Source: Sulfurimonas sp. HSL3-1
GTDB lineage: Bacteria > Campylobacterota > Campylobacteria > Campylobacterales > Sulfurimonadaceae
Direction: 5' to 3'
Assembly: GCF_039645995.1 (NCBI RefSeq)
Contig: NZ_CP147920.1
Location: forward strand, 1,364,001 to 1,428,000
Length of the DNA stretch: 64,000 nt
The notes below the pieces were generated by a model. That model was not told the origin of the DNA. It made no database searches and saw only the letters and a list, made by a program, of their open reading frames with translations. Numbering within the stretch: position 1 is the first letter of the stretch; every line of letters begins with the position of its first letter. This document shows positions 52,674-62,066 of the stretch, piece by piece. The position numbers were made by a program, and so were the translations under genes.

Positions 52674-53340
52674 ACCGGTACCCTATGCCGCGCACGGTCT
52701 GAATGAAGGTGTCAAAATGCTCCGGGTCGAGCTTTTTGCGGATGCGCCCGACGAGGATATTGATGCTTTCGACCCCGCTGTCAAAGCGGTGCGACTCGAT
52801 GCTGTTGGCGATATCGGCGCGGGAGATGGTGCGGTTGGGGTGCCTCAGCATCAATTTCAGGATCTCGTACTCCGCCAGGGTCAGTTTCAAAGGTGTGCCG
52901 TCGAAATAGATCAGCGTCCCCTCTTCGTCGATGCGGAAACGGCTCTGCGGCTCCTCCGTTTCCGTCTCGCTCCGTCCCCGGCGCCGCAGCACGGTCTTGA
53001 TCCGCGCCATCAGTTCGCGGGGATCGTAGGGCTTGGGCAGGTAGTCGTCCGCCCCGTTTTCCAGCCCCGTCAGCTTGTCGTCGAGGTCCGTACGCGCGCT
53101 GGAGATGATAATGGGAACGTCGGAGCGTTCGCGGATTTTGCGGCAGAGCATCAGCCCGTCCATCTCCGGCAGGGAGAGATCGAGTACCACGAGGTCGAAC
53201 GGCTCCGTTTCCAGCGCCTTCATCGCCCGGGAGGGGCGTGTCACGTGTTCGACCGTCATCCCCTCCTGGCGCAGAAACCGCCCCAGCAGTTCCGCCATCT
53301 GGACGTCGTCTTCGATCAGTAGCAAGCGGGTCGCTTCCAC
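52660..53340 (-). CDS. arsR: OmpR-family response regulator (ArsR partner)
   Basis: 226 residues. Receiver with phospho-Asp in LVVLDLSLPEMDGL, Thr/Ser-Lys positions in IISSARTD and YLPKPYDPREL. C-terminal winged helix: TLAEYEILKLMLRHPNRT, then DSGVESINILVGRIRKKL and [12 protein letters not shown] 53340 is chosen because AAAGGA lies 6 bp upstream. It overlaps the kinase start, the classic two-gene order. Confidence 0.88.
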   Translation of the reverse strand: MEATRLLLIEDDVQMAELLGRFLRQEGMTVEHVTRPSRAMKALETEPFDLVVLDLSLPEMDGLMLCRKIRERSDVPIIISSARTDLDDKLTGLENGADDYLPKPYDPRELMARIKTVLRRRGRSETETEEPQSRFRIDEEGTLIYFDGTPLKLTLAEYEILKLMLRHPNRTISRADIANSIESHRFDSGVESINILVGRIRKKLDPEHFDTFIQTVRGIGYRFDEH

Positions 53341-53391
53341 GGGCCATCCTTTCAATGTCATCCAGCATACCCGTTCATCAAAAACATTTCA

Positions 53392-54177
53392 TTAACGCAG
53401 CAGCGTATCGTGATCCTCCCCGAAGCCGCGCTCCTCGAAGAACTGCTGCAGCTTCTTATAGTAGGGAGTGTCCGCCAGGCCGCTCGCCCTGAGCGATCCC
53501 AGCTGAAGATCCAGCGATTCACGGATCTCCCGAACGACCAGGTCCACGTCATCCGTCAGCGTCAGCTTCGCCAGGTCCTCTTCGTCGATCATCCCCTCGG
53601 CGAGCAGCGAGCTCCGCATAAACGCCAGCAGCGGGGCGTAAAAGGCCTCCCCCATTAAAAAGACGCAGACCCCGTCGACCTTCTTGGTCTGAATCAGCGT
53701 CAACGCCTCGAAAAGTTCATCGAGGGTGCCGAACCCGCCGGGCATGATGACGTAGGCCGTGGAGTATTTGACGAGCATCACCTTCCGGGAGAAGAAGTAG
53801 TCGAAATTCTCCTCTTTGGTCGTATAGGGATTGGAGCGCTGTTCCATCGGGAGTTCGATGTTCAGACCGACCGATTCGACCCCGGCTTCCCGGTGCTCGT
53901 AGGCCCCGCGATTGGCCGCTTCCATGATGCCCGGGCCGCCGCCGCTGATCACGTTGAAACCCGAAGCAGCCAGCTTGCCGGAGAGTTCGACGGTTTTGGC
54001 GTACCAGGGGTGCGTTTCATCGACGCGGGCGCTGCCGAAGATCGTCACGGCCGGGCCGAGGTCGCCCAGTTCGTCGAACCCCTTGACAAAGTCGGCCAGG
54101 ATCTTGAATACCGACCAGACGTCGGAGGACTTGATATCTTTGACATAGCGCTGCTCTATCTTCTGCTCCGATGCCAT
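53392..54177 (-). CDS. LOG-family nucleotide phosphoribohydrolase
   Basis: The 261-residue protein has the lysine-decarboxylase-like fold signature GFNVISGGGPGIMEAANRGA and MPGGFGTLDELFEALTLIQT, which define the LOG family (TIGR00730). LOG proteins split nucleoside 5'-monophosphates into base and ribose 5-phosphate. The original lysine-decarboxylase label is obsolete. It starts 2 bp after the 5'-nucleotidase stop and likely shares its transcript. Confidence 0.88.
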   Translation of the reverse strand: MASEQKIEQRYVKDIKSSDVWSVFKILADFVKGFDELGDLGPAVTIFGSARVDETHPWYAKTVELSGKLAASGFNVISGGGPGIMEAANRGAYEHREAGVESVGLNIELPMEQRSNPYTTKEENFDYFFSRKVMLVKYSTAYVIMPGGFGTLDELFEALTLIQTKKVDGVCVFLMGEAFYAPLLAFMRSSLLAEGMIDEEDLAKLTLTDDVDLVVREIRESLDLQLGSLRASGLADTPYYKKLQQFFEERGFGEDHDTLLR

Positions 54178-54179
54178 AC

Positions 54180-55106
54180 CTATTTCTCCTCGGGGATAAG
54201 TGTGCGAATCGGCGAATCGCTCTTGTAGGGGACCTTGCCCGACGGTACGACCCGCGACGCCCCGTCCAGATGGACGTCCTGGTCATCAAAGAAGATGTGG
54301 GCCCCGTACGCTTCGAGGATCGCCTCCTTGCCCAGCCCGCCCAGGAAAAAAGCTTCATCCACGTTGACGCCCCAGCGCCGCAGGGTCTGGATAACCCGTT
54401 CGTGGGCCGGCGAGTTGCGCGCCGTGACAATGGCAATACGCACCGGCGACGGTGACGGGGCGAAGTGGCGCTGCAGGTACGAGAGGGTAATCAGCAGCTT
54501 CGCGAACGGTCCCGCTTCCAGGGGCTCGTCCGCGTGCGCCTTCTCGTGTGCCCAGAACGCCTCGATGCCGTCGCGTTTGTAGATCAATTCGCTCGCTTCG
54601 GAAAAGAGGACCGCGTCGGCATCGAAGGCGATGCGGATCTGGTCGTCATGGTGTCCGGCACTCTGCGGCGGCGCGTAGAGCACCGCGGCGGCCACCCCGC
54701 CGTCAACGGCCTGCTGGACGTCCTCTTCGGACTTGGAGAGGAACAGGTCGACTTTGAAGGAGTCCAGGTAGGGCGAGAGCGACGTTCCGCCGCTGAACGC
54801 CGCCCGTGTGATCGGCAGCCCGTAGTGTTCGACGGAGTTGAAGACCCGCAGTCCCGTATCGGGGGAGTTGCGCGACATGACTATCACCTCGACGACCTGC
54901 TTCCCCGCCTTCACGTTGAGACCCAGCAGGGCCTCAACGAGGGGGAACGCCGTCCCCTTTTCAAGGGGGACTTTCTCGTGTTCAAGCTGGTAGGCGCGGT
55001 ACGCCTCAAGTCCCTCCTCCTCGAAAATGCGGTTGGAAGCCTCGAGGTCGAAGAGCGCCCTCGAGGAGATGCCGATCACCAAAACCGAAGAGAGATCAAA
55101 TGCCAT
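54180..55106 (-). CDS. 5'-nucleotidase (cytosolic NT5C1-like)
   Basis: 308 residues of the pfam06189-type 5'-nucleotidase family. It opens VLVIGISSRALFDLEASNRI. VIVMSRNSPDTGLRVFNSVE, FSGGTSLSPYLDSFKVDLFL and AFDADAVLFSEASELIYKRD follow, and the C-terminal FFDDQDVHLDGASRV supplies the catalytic Asp residues. It would dephosphorylate NMPs. ATG 55106 with GAAGG upstream is preferred over the TTG at 55115. Followed immediately by the LOG gene. Confidence 0.85.
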   Translation of the reverse strand: MAFDLSSVLVIGISSRALFDLEASNRIFEEEGLEAYRAYQLEHEKVPLEKGTAFPLVEALLGLNVKAGKQVVEVIVMSRNSPDTGLRVFNSVEHYGLPITRAAFSGGTSLSPYLDSFKVDLFLSKSEEDVQQAVDGGVAAAVLYAPPQSAGHHDDQIRIAFDADAVLFSEASELIYKRDGIEAFWAHEKAHADEPLEAGPFAKLLITLSYLQRHFAPSPSPVRIAIVTARNSPAHERVIQTLRRWGVNVDEAFFLGGLGKEAILEAYGAHIFFDDQDVHLDGASRVVPSGKVPYKSDSPIRTLIPEEK

Positions 55107-55167
55107 GCCGTGCAACCTTCGCGTAATAAATACGCACGTATTTAACGGTTATCATAGCGAAAAGCGC

Positions 55168-55173
55168 TATAAT
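55168..55173 (+). promoter_or_regulatory. Putative -10 box for fba
   Basis: TATAAT, 35 bp before the fba ATG at 55209. Confidence 0.5.
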
Positions 55174-55208
55174 CCGCATTAGAAATTTTCTGTCCCAAGG
55201 ATCTTTTT

Positions 55209-56288
55209 ATGGCACAAGGTATTCTCGATCTGGTCAAACCAGGCGTCCTCTTCGGAGACGACGTCCAGAAGGTGTTCGCAGCGGCGAAAGCGGGCGAATT
55301 CGCCCTTCCGGCGGTCAACGTCGTCAACGTGGAGTCCATCAACGGCGTCCTGGAAGCGGCGGCAAAGGTCAACTCACCCGTCATCATCCAGTTCTCCAAC
55401 GGCGGCGGCCAGTTCTTTGCGGGCAAAGGGCTCTCCAACGACGGCGAAAAAGCCGCCATCGCCGGAACGATCAGCGGGGCGCAGCATGTCCATATGATGG
55501 CCGAGCTTTACGGCGTGCCGGTCATCCTGCACACCGACCACGCCGCGCGCAAGCTCCTGCCGTGGATCGACGCGCTGCTCGAGGCCGGCGAAGTGCACTT
55601 CGACCGCACGGGCAAGCCCCTGTTCAGCTCCCACATGCTCGACCTCTCCGAAGAGAGCCTTGAAGAGAACGTTGCCACCTGTGCCGAGTACCTGGCCCGC
55701 ATGGACAAGATCGGGATGACGATCGAGATCGAACTGGGCGTCACCGGCGGTGAAGAGGATGGTGTCGACAACACGAACATCGACAACGCCCTGCTCTATA
55801 CCCAGCCTGAAGACGTCGCCTACGCCTACGAGATCCTCAGCAAGATCAGCCCGCGTTTCACCGTCGCGGCCTCCTTCGGGAACGTCCACGGAGTCTACAA
55901 ACCGGGCAACGTCGTGCTGACGCCGAAAATCCTGGACAACTCCCAGAAATACATCGCCGAGAAGTTCGGTACGGCTGAAAAACCGGTCAACTTCGTCTTC
56001 CACGGCGGCTCCGGCTCCGCCCCCGAAGAGATCAGCGAAGCCCTCGGCTACGGCGTCATCAAGATGAACATCGACACCGATACGCAGTGGGCGACCTGGG
56101 ACGGGGTCAGAGGCTATGTCGCGAAGTACCACGACTACCTGCAGGGCCAGATCGGCAACCCCGAGGGCGAGGACAAGCCGAACAAGAAGTACTACGACCC
56201 GCGTAAATGGCTCCGCGCCGGCCAGGAGACCCTGGTCGCGCGTGTCGAGCAGGCCTTCGCCGACCTCAACGCCATGAACCGCAACTAA
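55209..56288 (+). CDS. fba: Class II fructose-bisphosphate aldolase
   Basis: The zinc aldolase of glycolysis and gluconeogenesis. The 359-residue protein has FALPAVNVVNVESINGVLEA, the zinc ligand motif VILHTDHAARKLLPW, EIELGVTGGEEDGVDN and the HGGSGSAPEEI loop with the third His. NIDTDTQWATWDGV and the C-terminal lid region match the class II A-type (long) aldolase. ATG follows AAGGATC (55198-55204). Stops 4 bp into the convergent PLP gene's end. Confidence 0.95.
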   Translation: MAQGILDLVKPGVLFGDDVQKVFAAAKAGEFALPAVNVVNVESINGVLEAAAKVNSPVIIQFSNGGGQFFAGKGLSNDGEKAAIAGTISGAQHVHMMAELYGVPVILHTDHAARKLLPWIDALLEAGEVHFDRTGKPLFSSHMLDLSEESLEENVATCAEYLARMDKIGMTIEIELGVTGGEEDGVDNTNIDNALLYTQPEDVAYAYEILSKISPRFTVAASFGNVHGVYKPGNVVLTPKILDNSQKYIAEKFGTAEKPVNFVFHGGSGSAPEEISEALGYGVIKMNIDTDTQWATWDGVRGYVAKYHDYLQGQIGNPEGEDKPNKKYYDPRKWLRAGQETLVARVEQAFADLNAMNRN

Positions 56289-57160
56289 GGGCGTCGCGCG
56301 TAGCGCGCGAGCATCGTCTCGTTGCCGCTGACGCCGCCCGAGTGCACATACAGCACTTCCCCCTCCAGATCATCCCACGCTTCCATTAACGCCAGCCACA
56401 TCACCGGGGCATAGATCAGGTCGAATGCCACACCTGCCGCTTTCAGTTTTTCATACGTCTGCAGCAGCGCCGCATCCAGGCTGCCGAAACGGTAGGGCGT
56501 GGAGAGGATCATCAGGTTCGGCGGTAGCGGCATCAGCGCTTCGATCTGCCGCTGCAAATAGGCGGGATCGCCCACCGCCGCCACGGTGACCACGCGGCAT
56601 TCGGGCAGGGCCCTGGCCAGGTAGGCCGCCGTCGTTCCCGTGCCCGAGGGCGTCACGACATTGAGACGTTCGATGCCCCGTTTCTCTTTCCATGCCCGGA
56701 TCTCTTCGGCCAGGGCCCTCACCCCCTCCTCCGCGGCCGGGTCGGCCCCGCCCTGGGCGATGAGCCGCGAGCGCTCCTGTTTTGCGCAGCGCTGTTTCAG
56801 CGCCGCTACCGCCGCATCGTATTCGGTCGGATGCACCTCATGCACTGCCATCCCCAGTGCCAGGGCATGCTTGTAGTTCCCCTGCGGGTCCGCTTTCAGA
56901 TGCCGCGGCGCCGTTTTTGCGGTATATTCGAATCGCCACCCTTTCAGACGACACAGCGCTGCGACGGAGAGCATGGCGTTGGACTGGATACCGCCGTAGG
57001 AGACCAGCGTATCGATCGCTTCGGAAGGGGTCTGCAGCAGTGCATAGAGTTTTCGGTATTTGTTGCCGCTGAAAAGGGGGTGAATCAGGTCGTCGCGTTT
57101 GAGGGTGAGTTCCCGCCCTTCAAACCGGAAGGGTTCGAAAGGTGCGGGGGAGAGGTGCAA
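56285..57160 (-). CDS. PLP-dependent ACC deaminase / D-cysteine desulfhydrase-like protein
   Basis: 291 residues of the tryptophan-synthase-beta fold. LKRDDLIHPLFSGNKYRKLY contains the PLP Lys. SYGGIQSNAMLSVAALC and VVTPSGTGTTAAYLAR follow. The catalytic context is shared by ACC deaminase and D-cysteine desulfhydrase, and substrate cannot be resolved. Start is TTG 57160, 1 bp after the PPIase stop, with no strong ribosome-binding site, so translation may be coupled. Confidence 0.8.
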   Translation of the reverse strand: MHLSPAPFEPFRFEGRELTLKRDDLIHPLFSGNKYRKLYALLQTPSEAIDTLVSYGGIQSNAMLSVAALCRLKGWRFEYTAKTAPRHLKADPQGNYKHALALGMAVHEVHPTEYDAAVAALKQRCAKQERSRLIAQGGADPAAEEGVRALAEEIRAWKEKRGIERLNVVTPSGTGTTAAYLARALPECRVVTVAAVGDPAYLQRQIEALMPLPPNLMILSTPYRFGSLDAALLQTYEKLKAAGVAFDLIYAPVMWLALMEAWDDLEGEVLYVHSGGVSGNETMLARYARRP

Positions 57161-57161
57161 A

Positions 57162-58001
57162 TTATTTGCTGTAGGTGATTTTTGCAGCGTTTTTGAGCGC
57201 TTTGGTCTTCGCTTCCATCTCTTTTTGGAATTTTTCCTGCTTCAGGCGCTGTTCGATGAACGGTTTTGCTTCGTCGAGTGTCGCTTTCTTGCCGGCCTGC
57301 TTCTCTTCGAGATAGATGACGTGGTAACCGAACTGGGTCTTGACCGGTTCCGGCGTGATCGTTCCGACCTTCATGCTGAAGACGGCGTCGTTGAACTCCG
57401 GTACCATCTGTCCCTGCTGGAAGAAGCCGAGATCGCCGCCCTTCGGACCGCTCGGGCCTGTCGATTTGGCTTTGGCGTCTTCGATGAACTTCTCTTTGAG
57501 CTTGTCGCCTTTGAGGCTCTTCATCCCGCTGATGATCTTCTTCGCTTCGTCTTCCGTTTTCACGAGGATGTGGCGTGCATGGACTTTTTCTTTCTGCTCG
57601 AACTCGTCGCCGTGGCCGTCATAGTAGGCTTTGATCTCTTTGTCACTGACTTTGATGCCCTCGAGCAGATTCTCCTGCCAGACTTTCGCCGCGAGCTGCT
57701 TCTGGATGCGCGCTACGATATCGTCATACTCTTTTTTATATTTGGCGGATTCGAGGACACCTTCTTTCTTGGCTTCTTCGTAGACGAGCTCCTGCATGAC
57801 GAGGCCCTCGACGACGCGCTGCTGCAGTTCATCCTGCTTCTCTTTCGGCAGTGAGGTAAAACGTCCCTGCGTCCCTTCCATCAGGACCGCGTTCACTTCC
57901 TCAGATGTGATCGTTTTACCGTTGACCGTTGCCAACACTGCCGCAGAGGCGCTTACGCTGATCAGCGCCGCCGCCATCAATGATTTGATGATAAGCTTCA
58001 T
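57162..58001 (-). CDS. Periplasmic peptidyl-prolyl isomerase (PEB4/Cbf2-like)
   Basis: 279 residues with signal peptide (IIKSLMAAALISVSASA). A SurA-like helical N-terminal chaperone region follows, then one parvulin domain: VHARHILVKTEDEAKKIISG, GGDLGFFQQGQMVPEFNDAV and KTQFGYHVIYLEE. It ends in a return helix. It matches the outer-membrane-protein folding factor of Campylobacterota. Followed directly by the PLP gene. Confidence 0.9.
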   Translation of the reverse strand: MKLIIKSLMAAALISVSASAAVLATVNGKTITSEEVNAVLMEGTQGRFTSLPKEKQDELQQRVVEGLVMQELVYEEAKKEGVLESAKYKKEYDDIVARIQKQLAAKVWQENLLEGIKVSDKEIKAYYDGHGDEFEQKEKVHARHILVKTEDEAKKIISGMKSLKGDKLKEKFIEDAKAKSTGPSGPKGGDLGFFQQGQMVPEFNDAVFSMKVGTITPEPVKTQFGYHVIYLEEKQAGKKATLDEAKPFIEQRLKQEKFQKEMEAKTKALKNAAKITYSK

Positions 58002-58077
58002 TCATTCACCTTTGTTTAATGTGAAAGTATTGTATTTATGAATATTAAACAGACACCCAACGGCCGGGGCGGCCGCG

Positions 58078-60018
58078 TCAGGAGAGGGCTGGTTTGCTGA
58101 GATAGCGTTCGAGGATCCCCTCGAGTTTTTCGCGGCCCAGGGGTTTGGCGAGGTAGTCGTCCAGCCCCTCAGCGAGGATGCGTTCGCGGTCCCCTTCCAT
58201 CACGAGAGCCGTCAATGCGACGATGGGTGCGGGATGCTCGCGGAAGAGCGGAAGCTTGCGGATCTCCTGCGTCGCTGCGATCCCGTCCTTGACCGGCATG
58301 TCGATGTCCATGAAGATCACGTCAAAAGGGAACTTGCGGCAGAGCTCCACCGCATCGGAGCCGTTCGAAGCGGTCGTAACGGAGAGGTTGTACTCTTCAA
58401 GCAGCAGCTTGGTCAGGCGCTGATTGATGATGTTGTCCTCGACGACCAGCGCTTTGACCTTGCGCTCTGCGCCCTGCGGCTTCTCGACCGCCTTGACCGG
58501 CAGCTGCAGCACCTGGGTAAGGTGTTTCGAAATCCGGGAAGGAAGCAGCGGTTTTTTGAGGGTGTAATCGACCACCTGGCGCACCCGCTCCGGCAGCTCC
58601 TCGTCCTCGTCGATGAGCATGACGAAGCGGCACGGATGCGACTCAAAGGCCCCCAGCTGCATCAGCCAGCCGGAGTTCTCCTTGGGGGCGACGATATAGA
58701 GGATATCCGCCTCGCCGCAGTCGACGTGCTCGGTGTAGTGCACCTTCGTCACCGAGAGCCCGAAAGACTGCAGGTAGCGGCTGAGCAGGTTGCCGTCGAA
58801 GAGACGGTCGTCGTCAAAGAGCAGCACCTTCGCGCTGTGGTCGCGGATCGGGTCGAAGCTGGTCACCGTCGTGCCCGTCACCTCGAGGTTGAAGGAGAAG
58901 TGCGAACCGCGCCCCGCCTCGGAAGTGACGTCGAGCCAGGTGCCCATCATCTGCAGCAGCCCCTCGGTGAGGGTCAGCCCGACGCCCAGACGGTTGTCCG
59001 AATGGCCGCCGGTCTCGAACGGTTTGGTGATCGAAGCCAGCCGCTCCGGCTGGATACCGACGCCCGTGTCCTTGACGCTGACGTGGAGAGTATAGAGGTC
59101 GTTCGCATGCTTTTTGAGCACGCGGATATCGACATGGACCCGCCCGCCCGCTTCGGTGAACTTGACCGCGTTGTCCACCAGCAGGGAGATCACCTGGCGG
59201 AATTTGCGCGGATCGGCCTCGATATAGGTCGGCATTGCCGGGTCGATAAAGACATAAAGACCGATGCCGCGCTGGCGCGCCTCGTACTCGTAGTGCTTGA
59301 AGAGCGCTTCGAGTTCCCCCATCGGTTTGAACTCGGTCACCTCCAGGCTCAGACGGCCCGTCTGCATCTGCGCGAGGTCCAGCAGGGATTCGATATTGTT
59401 CATCATATACTGCGAAGAGCGTTCGATCATCTCGATGTAATCGCGCTGGGTCGACGTGGGGTGGGAAGATTTCAGCAGCTCGACAAAGCCCATAATGCCG
59501 TTCATCGGCGTGCGGAATTCATGGGAGATATTGTGCAGGAACTGCTGCTTGGCCGTCTCCGCGCGCTCGCGCTCCTGGCGTGCACGTTCCTGCTCGGTCA
59601 CGTCCGTCATCTCCAGGAAGGACAGACCGTTCAGGCCGCTTTTGAAGACCCTGCTGCGCAGGGCGAAAACCTTGGTCTGGCCGTTCGGAAGCTTCATGTG
59701 GACCTGCGGCGGCTTCTCCGCTTCGCGCTCCAGCTGCCGGAGCCACTGCTCGTCGGTCTCGGCAAAGATTTCGTAGTTCGGATCGTTAAAGAAGTCCGCG
59801 ATCCGGTCATACTGCGCGCGGAACTCCTCCATATTCTTGAAACCGAAGGTGTTGTAAAAGGCAAGGTTTGCCCCCACCCACCCCTTTGCCGGGCTGAAGA
59901 ACATTACCGTGGCGCTCTGCGCGTCCAGGTAACTGAACAGCAGCGACTTGCTGATGTAGTCGTCGGGGAGGTCCCCCGCATCCGTGCGCTTCCCGAAAAG
60001 CCAGCTAATCAATCCCAT
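58078..60018 (-). CDS. Hybrid sensor kinase (PAS-HisKA-HATPase-REC)
   Basis: 646 residues with no membrane span. PAS-like sensor (~25-140), dimerisation box LHNISHEFRTPMNGIMGFVE with His166, and an ATPase domain (ADPRKFRQVISLLVDNAVKF, GVGLTLTEGLL). A degenerate middle receiver (~390-510) and a C-terminal receiver with DVIFMDIDMPVKDG complete it. Signal input and output partner unknown. It starts at ATG 60018 and is not obviously in an operon. Confidence 0.88.
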   Translation of the reverse strand: MGLISWLFGKRTDAGDLPDDYISKSLLFSYLDAQSATVMFFSPAKGWVGANLAFYNTFGFKNMEEFRAQYDRIADFFNDPNYEIFAETDEQWLRQLEREAEKPPQVHMKLPNGQTKVFALRSRVFKSGLNGLSFLEMTDVTEQERARQERERAETAKQQFLHNISHEFRTPMNGIMGFVELLKSSHPTSTQRDYIEMIERSSQYMMNNIESLLDLAQMQTGRLSLEVTEFKPMGELEALFKHYEYEARQRGIGLYVFIDPAMPTYIEADPRKFRQVISLLVDNAVKFTEAGGRVHVDIRVLKKHANDLYTLHVSVKDTGVGIQPERLASITKPFETGGHSDNRLGVGLTLTEGLLQMMGTWLDVTSEAGRGSHFSFNLEVTGTTVTSFDPIRDHSAKVLLFDDDRLFDGNLLSRYLQSFGLSVTKVHYTEHVDCGEADILYIVAPKENSGWLMQLGAFESHPCRFVMLIDEDEELPERVRQVVDYTLKKPLLPSRISKHLTQVLQLPVKAVEKPQGAERKVKALVVEDNIINQRLTKLLLEEYNLSVTTASNGSDAVELCRKFPFDVIFMDIDMPVKDGIAATQEIRKLPLFREHPAPIVALTALVMEGDRERILAEGLDDYLAKPLGREKLEGILERYLSKPALS

Positions 60019-60147
60019 CGGGCGCTCCTTTCACAATCTTTCACAATGTTAAGTTTCATAGTGTAGCCACCCCAAGCTTTTACATTTATTACACTTATAT
60101 CAAAATTTCACACGCGTAATCCGGTGCGCTTTGCTACAATGGCACCC

Positions 60148-60804
60148 ATGAAAAAAGTGAAAAAAGCCACCAAAGTAGAGATCGAAGCCATCAAAGCGAC
60201 CCTGATGGAGCGCTACAGCGAGGCCGTCACGGAACTGGATTACCGCAACGCCTACGAACTCGTCATCGCCGTCGCCCTCTCGGCCCAGTGCACGGACAAG
60301 CGGGTCAACCTGATCACTCCCGCGCTTTTCGAGAAGTACCCCGACCCCGCGACCCTGGCAGTTGCCGACGTCGACGACGTGAAGGAGATCATCCACAGCT
60401 GCTCTTTCTTTAACAACAAAGCCGTCAATATCGTCAAGATGGCGCAGCGGGTCATGGAGGTCTACGGGGGCGAGATTCCGATGAATGAAAAGGATCTTGT
60501 CACCCTCGCGGGCGTCGGGCAGAAGACGGCCCACGTCGTCATGATCGAGTACACGGGGGCGAACCTGATGGCCGTCGACACCCACGTCTTCCGCGTCGCC
60601 CACCGCCTGGGGCTCAGCGACGACGAAACGGCGCTGAAGACCGAAGAGACCCTGGTCAAGAAGTTCAAGACGGACCTGCACGCCCTGCACCAGGGGATGG
60701 TCCTGTTCGGCCGCTACATCTGTACGGCGAAGAACCCCAAATGCGACACGGAGTGTTTTTTGAAGGCGTACTGCAAGAGTACGGAGGGGTTCAAGGCGCG
60801 TTAA
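60148..60804 (+). CDS. nth: Endonuclease III
   Basis: A bifunctional DNA glycosylase/AP lyase for oxidised pyrimidines. 218 residues: helix-hairpin-helix with LVTLAGVGQKTAHVVMIEY (catalytic Lys), the Asp in AVDTHVFRVAHRLGL, and a C-terminal [4Fe-4S] loop CTAKNPKCDTECFLKAYC. ATG 60148 is taken because a TACAAT box sits at 60135-60140. Earlier in-frame ATG codons overlap it. The mRNA may be almost leaderless. Confidence 0.94.
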   Translation: MKKVKKATKVEIEAIKATLMERYSEAVTELDYRNAYELVIAVALSAQCTDKRVNLITPALFEKYPDPATLAVADVDDVKEIIHSCSFFNNKAVNIVKMAQRVMEVYGGEIPMNEKDLVTLAGVGQKTAHVVMIEYTGANLMAVDTHVFRVAHRLGLSDDETALKTEETLVKKFKTDLHALHQGMVLFGRYICTAKNPKCDTECFLKAYCKSTEGFKAR

Positions 60805-62057
60805 GCACGCGCCGCGATGACGCGCTCCACGACCGCGAACAGCTGTTCAACGCTTTCAAGGTCGACGCGTTCGCGGGTCGAATGCGGATGGGTGATCGTC
60901 GGCCCGACGGAGGCCATCTGCATCTGCGGAAAGTGCTTCTTGATGATGCCGCACTCCAGTCCGGCATGGATCGCGCCGATCGTCACGGCGCCGCCGGAAA
61001 CCGCCTCGTAGGCCGCCCTGACCTCTTCGACGAACCCCTCTTGCTCCGGCTCCCAAGGGGCATAGAATCCCTCGCTCTGCACCGCCGCTCCGAAGGCTTC
61101 GAAATAGGCCGTCGTTTCCGACGCGATACGCTGCAGCTCCGCCTCCATCATCGAACGGGCGCTGAGTTTGATGGTAATCGCCGTCTCGGTCGTCGCGATC
61201 TCGGCGAGGTTGATGCTCGTGCGCACGATGCCCAGTCCGGCATCAAAGGCTCTTACCCCGTGCGCAAACGCGTGCAGCATCGGCAGCAGCGGATTTTCAA
61301 TGACCTCGCACTGCTGTTTTCCCAGGGAGCGGAGCATCGCATCATCTACTTCCGTCTCGAACGCGACCGTCGCAATGGCCCGTTTGGGCACGGCGTTGCG
61401 GCGCTCTCCCCCCCCGATGGAGACGACCGAAGCTCCCAGATCGTAGAGCTTCGCTGCAAGTTCCTTGATCGCATTGGGAATGTTTTTGTCGATATCGACG
61501 CCCGAGTGGCCCCCGGGGTACCCTTCGGCCACCGCTTCGTAACAGTAGAGCTCCCGCGCCGTGCGTGTCAGCGGCAGCGTCACGTTCAGGTCGACCCCGC
61601 CGGCACACCCCACGGTGATCTCGCCGAACTCCTCGCTGTCGAGGTTGAGCAGCAGCGGGGTCTTGAGCGGGACGCCAAGGTCCCGGGCGCCGACAAGCCC
61701 CGTCTCCTCGTCGGAAGTGAAGAGGCAATCGACGGGCCGACCCGCTTCCATCAGGGCCAGCATCATCGCCATTCCCATGCCGTTGTCCGCGCCGAGCGTG
61801 GACTCTTTGGCGTGCAGCCATCCCGCCTCTTCATAGAGTTCCAGCGCCGGGGCCCGTCCGATGCAGACCATGTCATAGTGCGCCTGCAGGGTCACGCGGG
61901 CCTCCGGATGGGTGCAGAGCAGATTCCCCGCGGGGTCTGTATGCACGGCATAGCCGTACGCCTCCGCTTTTTCCCCCAGGTAGGCGAGCATCTGCGCCGT
62001 CTCGCCGGAACAGTGCGGAATGGTACAGAGCGTTTTGAAATGTTCGATGACCGTCAT
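60801..62057 (-). CDS. pepD: Aminoacyl-histidine dipeptidase (M20 family)
   Basis: The product would cleave Xaa-His dipeptides with two zinc ions. 418 residues: metal-site motifs LQAHYDMVCIG, LGADNGMGMAM and LFTSDEETGLVGA. The dimerisation part has EGYPGGHSGVDIDK, and the C-terminal GPTITHPHSTRERVDLESVE closes it. It is about 65 residues shorter than E. coli PepD. The stop overlaps the nth stop by 4 bp. Confidence 0.88.
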   Translation of the reverse strand: MTVIEHFKTLCTIPHCSGETAQMLAYLGEKAEAYGYAVHTDPAGNLLCTHPEARVTLQAHYDMVCIGRAPALELYEEAGWLHAKESTLGADNGMGMAMMLALMEAGRPVDCLFTSDEETGLVGARDLGVPLKTPLLLNLDSEEFGEITVGCAGGVDLNVTLPLTRTARELYCYEAVAEGYPGGHSGVDIDKNIPNAIKELAAKLYDLGASVVSIGGGERRNAVPKRAIATVAFETEVDDAMLRSLGKQQCEVIENPLLPMLHAFAHGVRAFDAGLGIVRTSINLAEIATTETAITIKLSARSMMEAELQRIASETTAYFEAFGAAVQSEGFYAPWEPEQEGFVEEVRAAYEAVSGGAVTIGAIHAGLECGIIKKHFPQMQMASVGPTITHPHSTRERVDLESVEQLFAVVERVIAARA

Positions 62058-62066
62058 GGGGCCCTC

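Noticed and set aside
58234-60066. 610-aa plus-strand frame opposite the hybrid kinase, and 723-aa frame at 60741-62912
   Set aside because: Both are antisense to well-supported genes and lack motifs or sensible starts. The second crosses two real genes.
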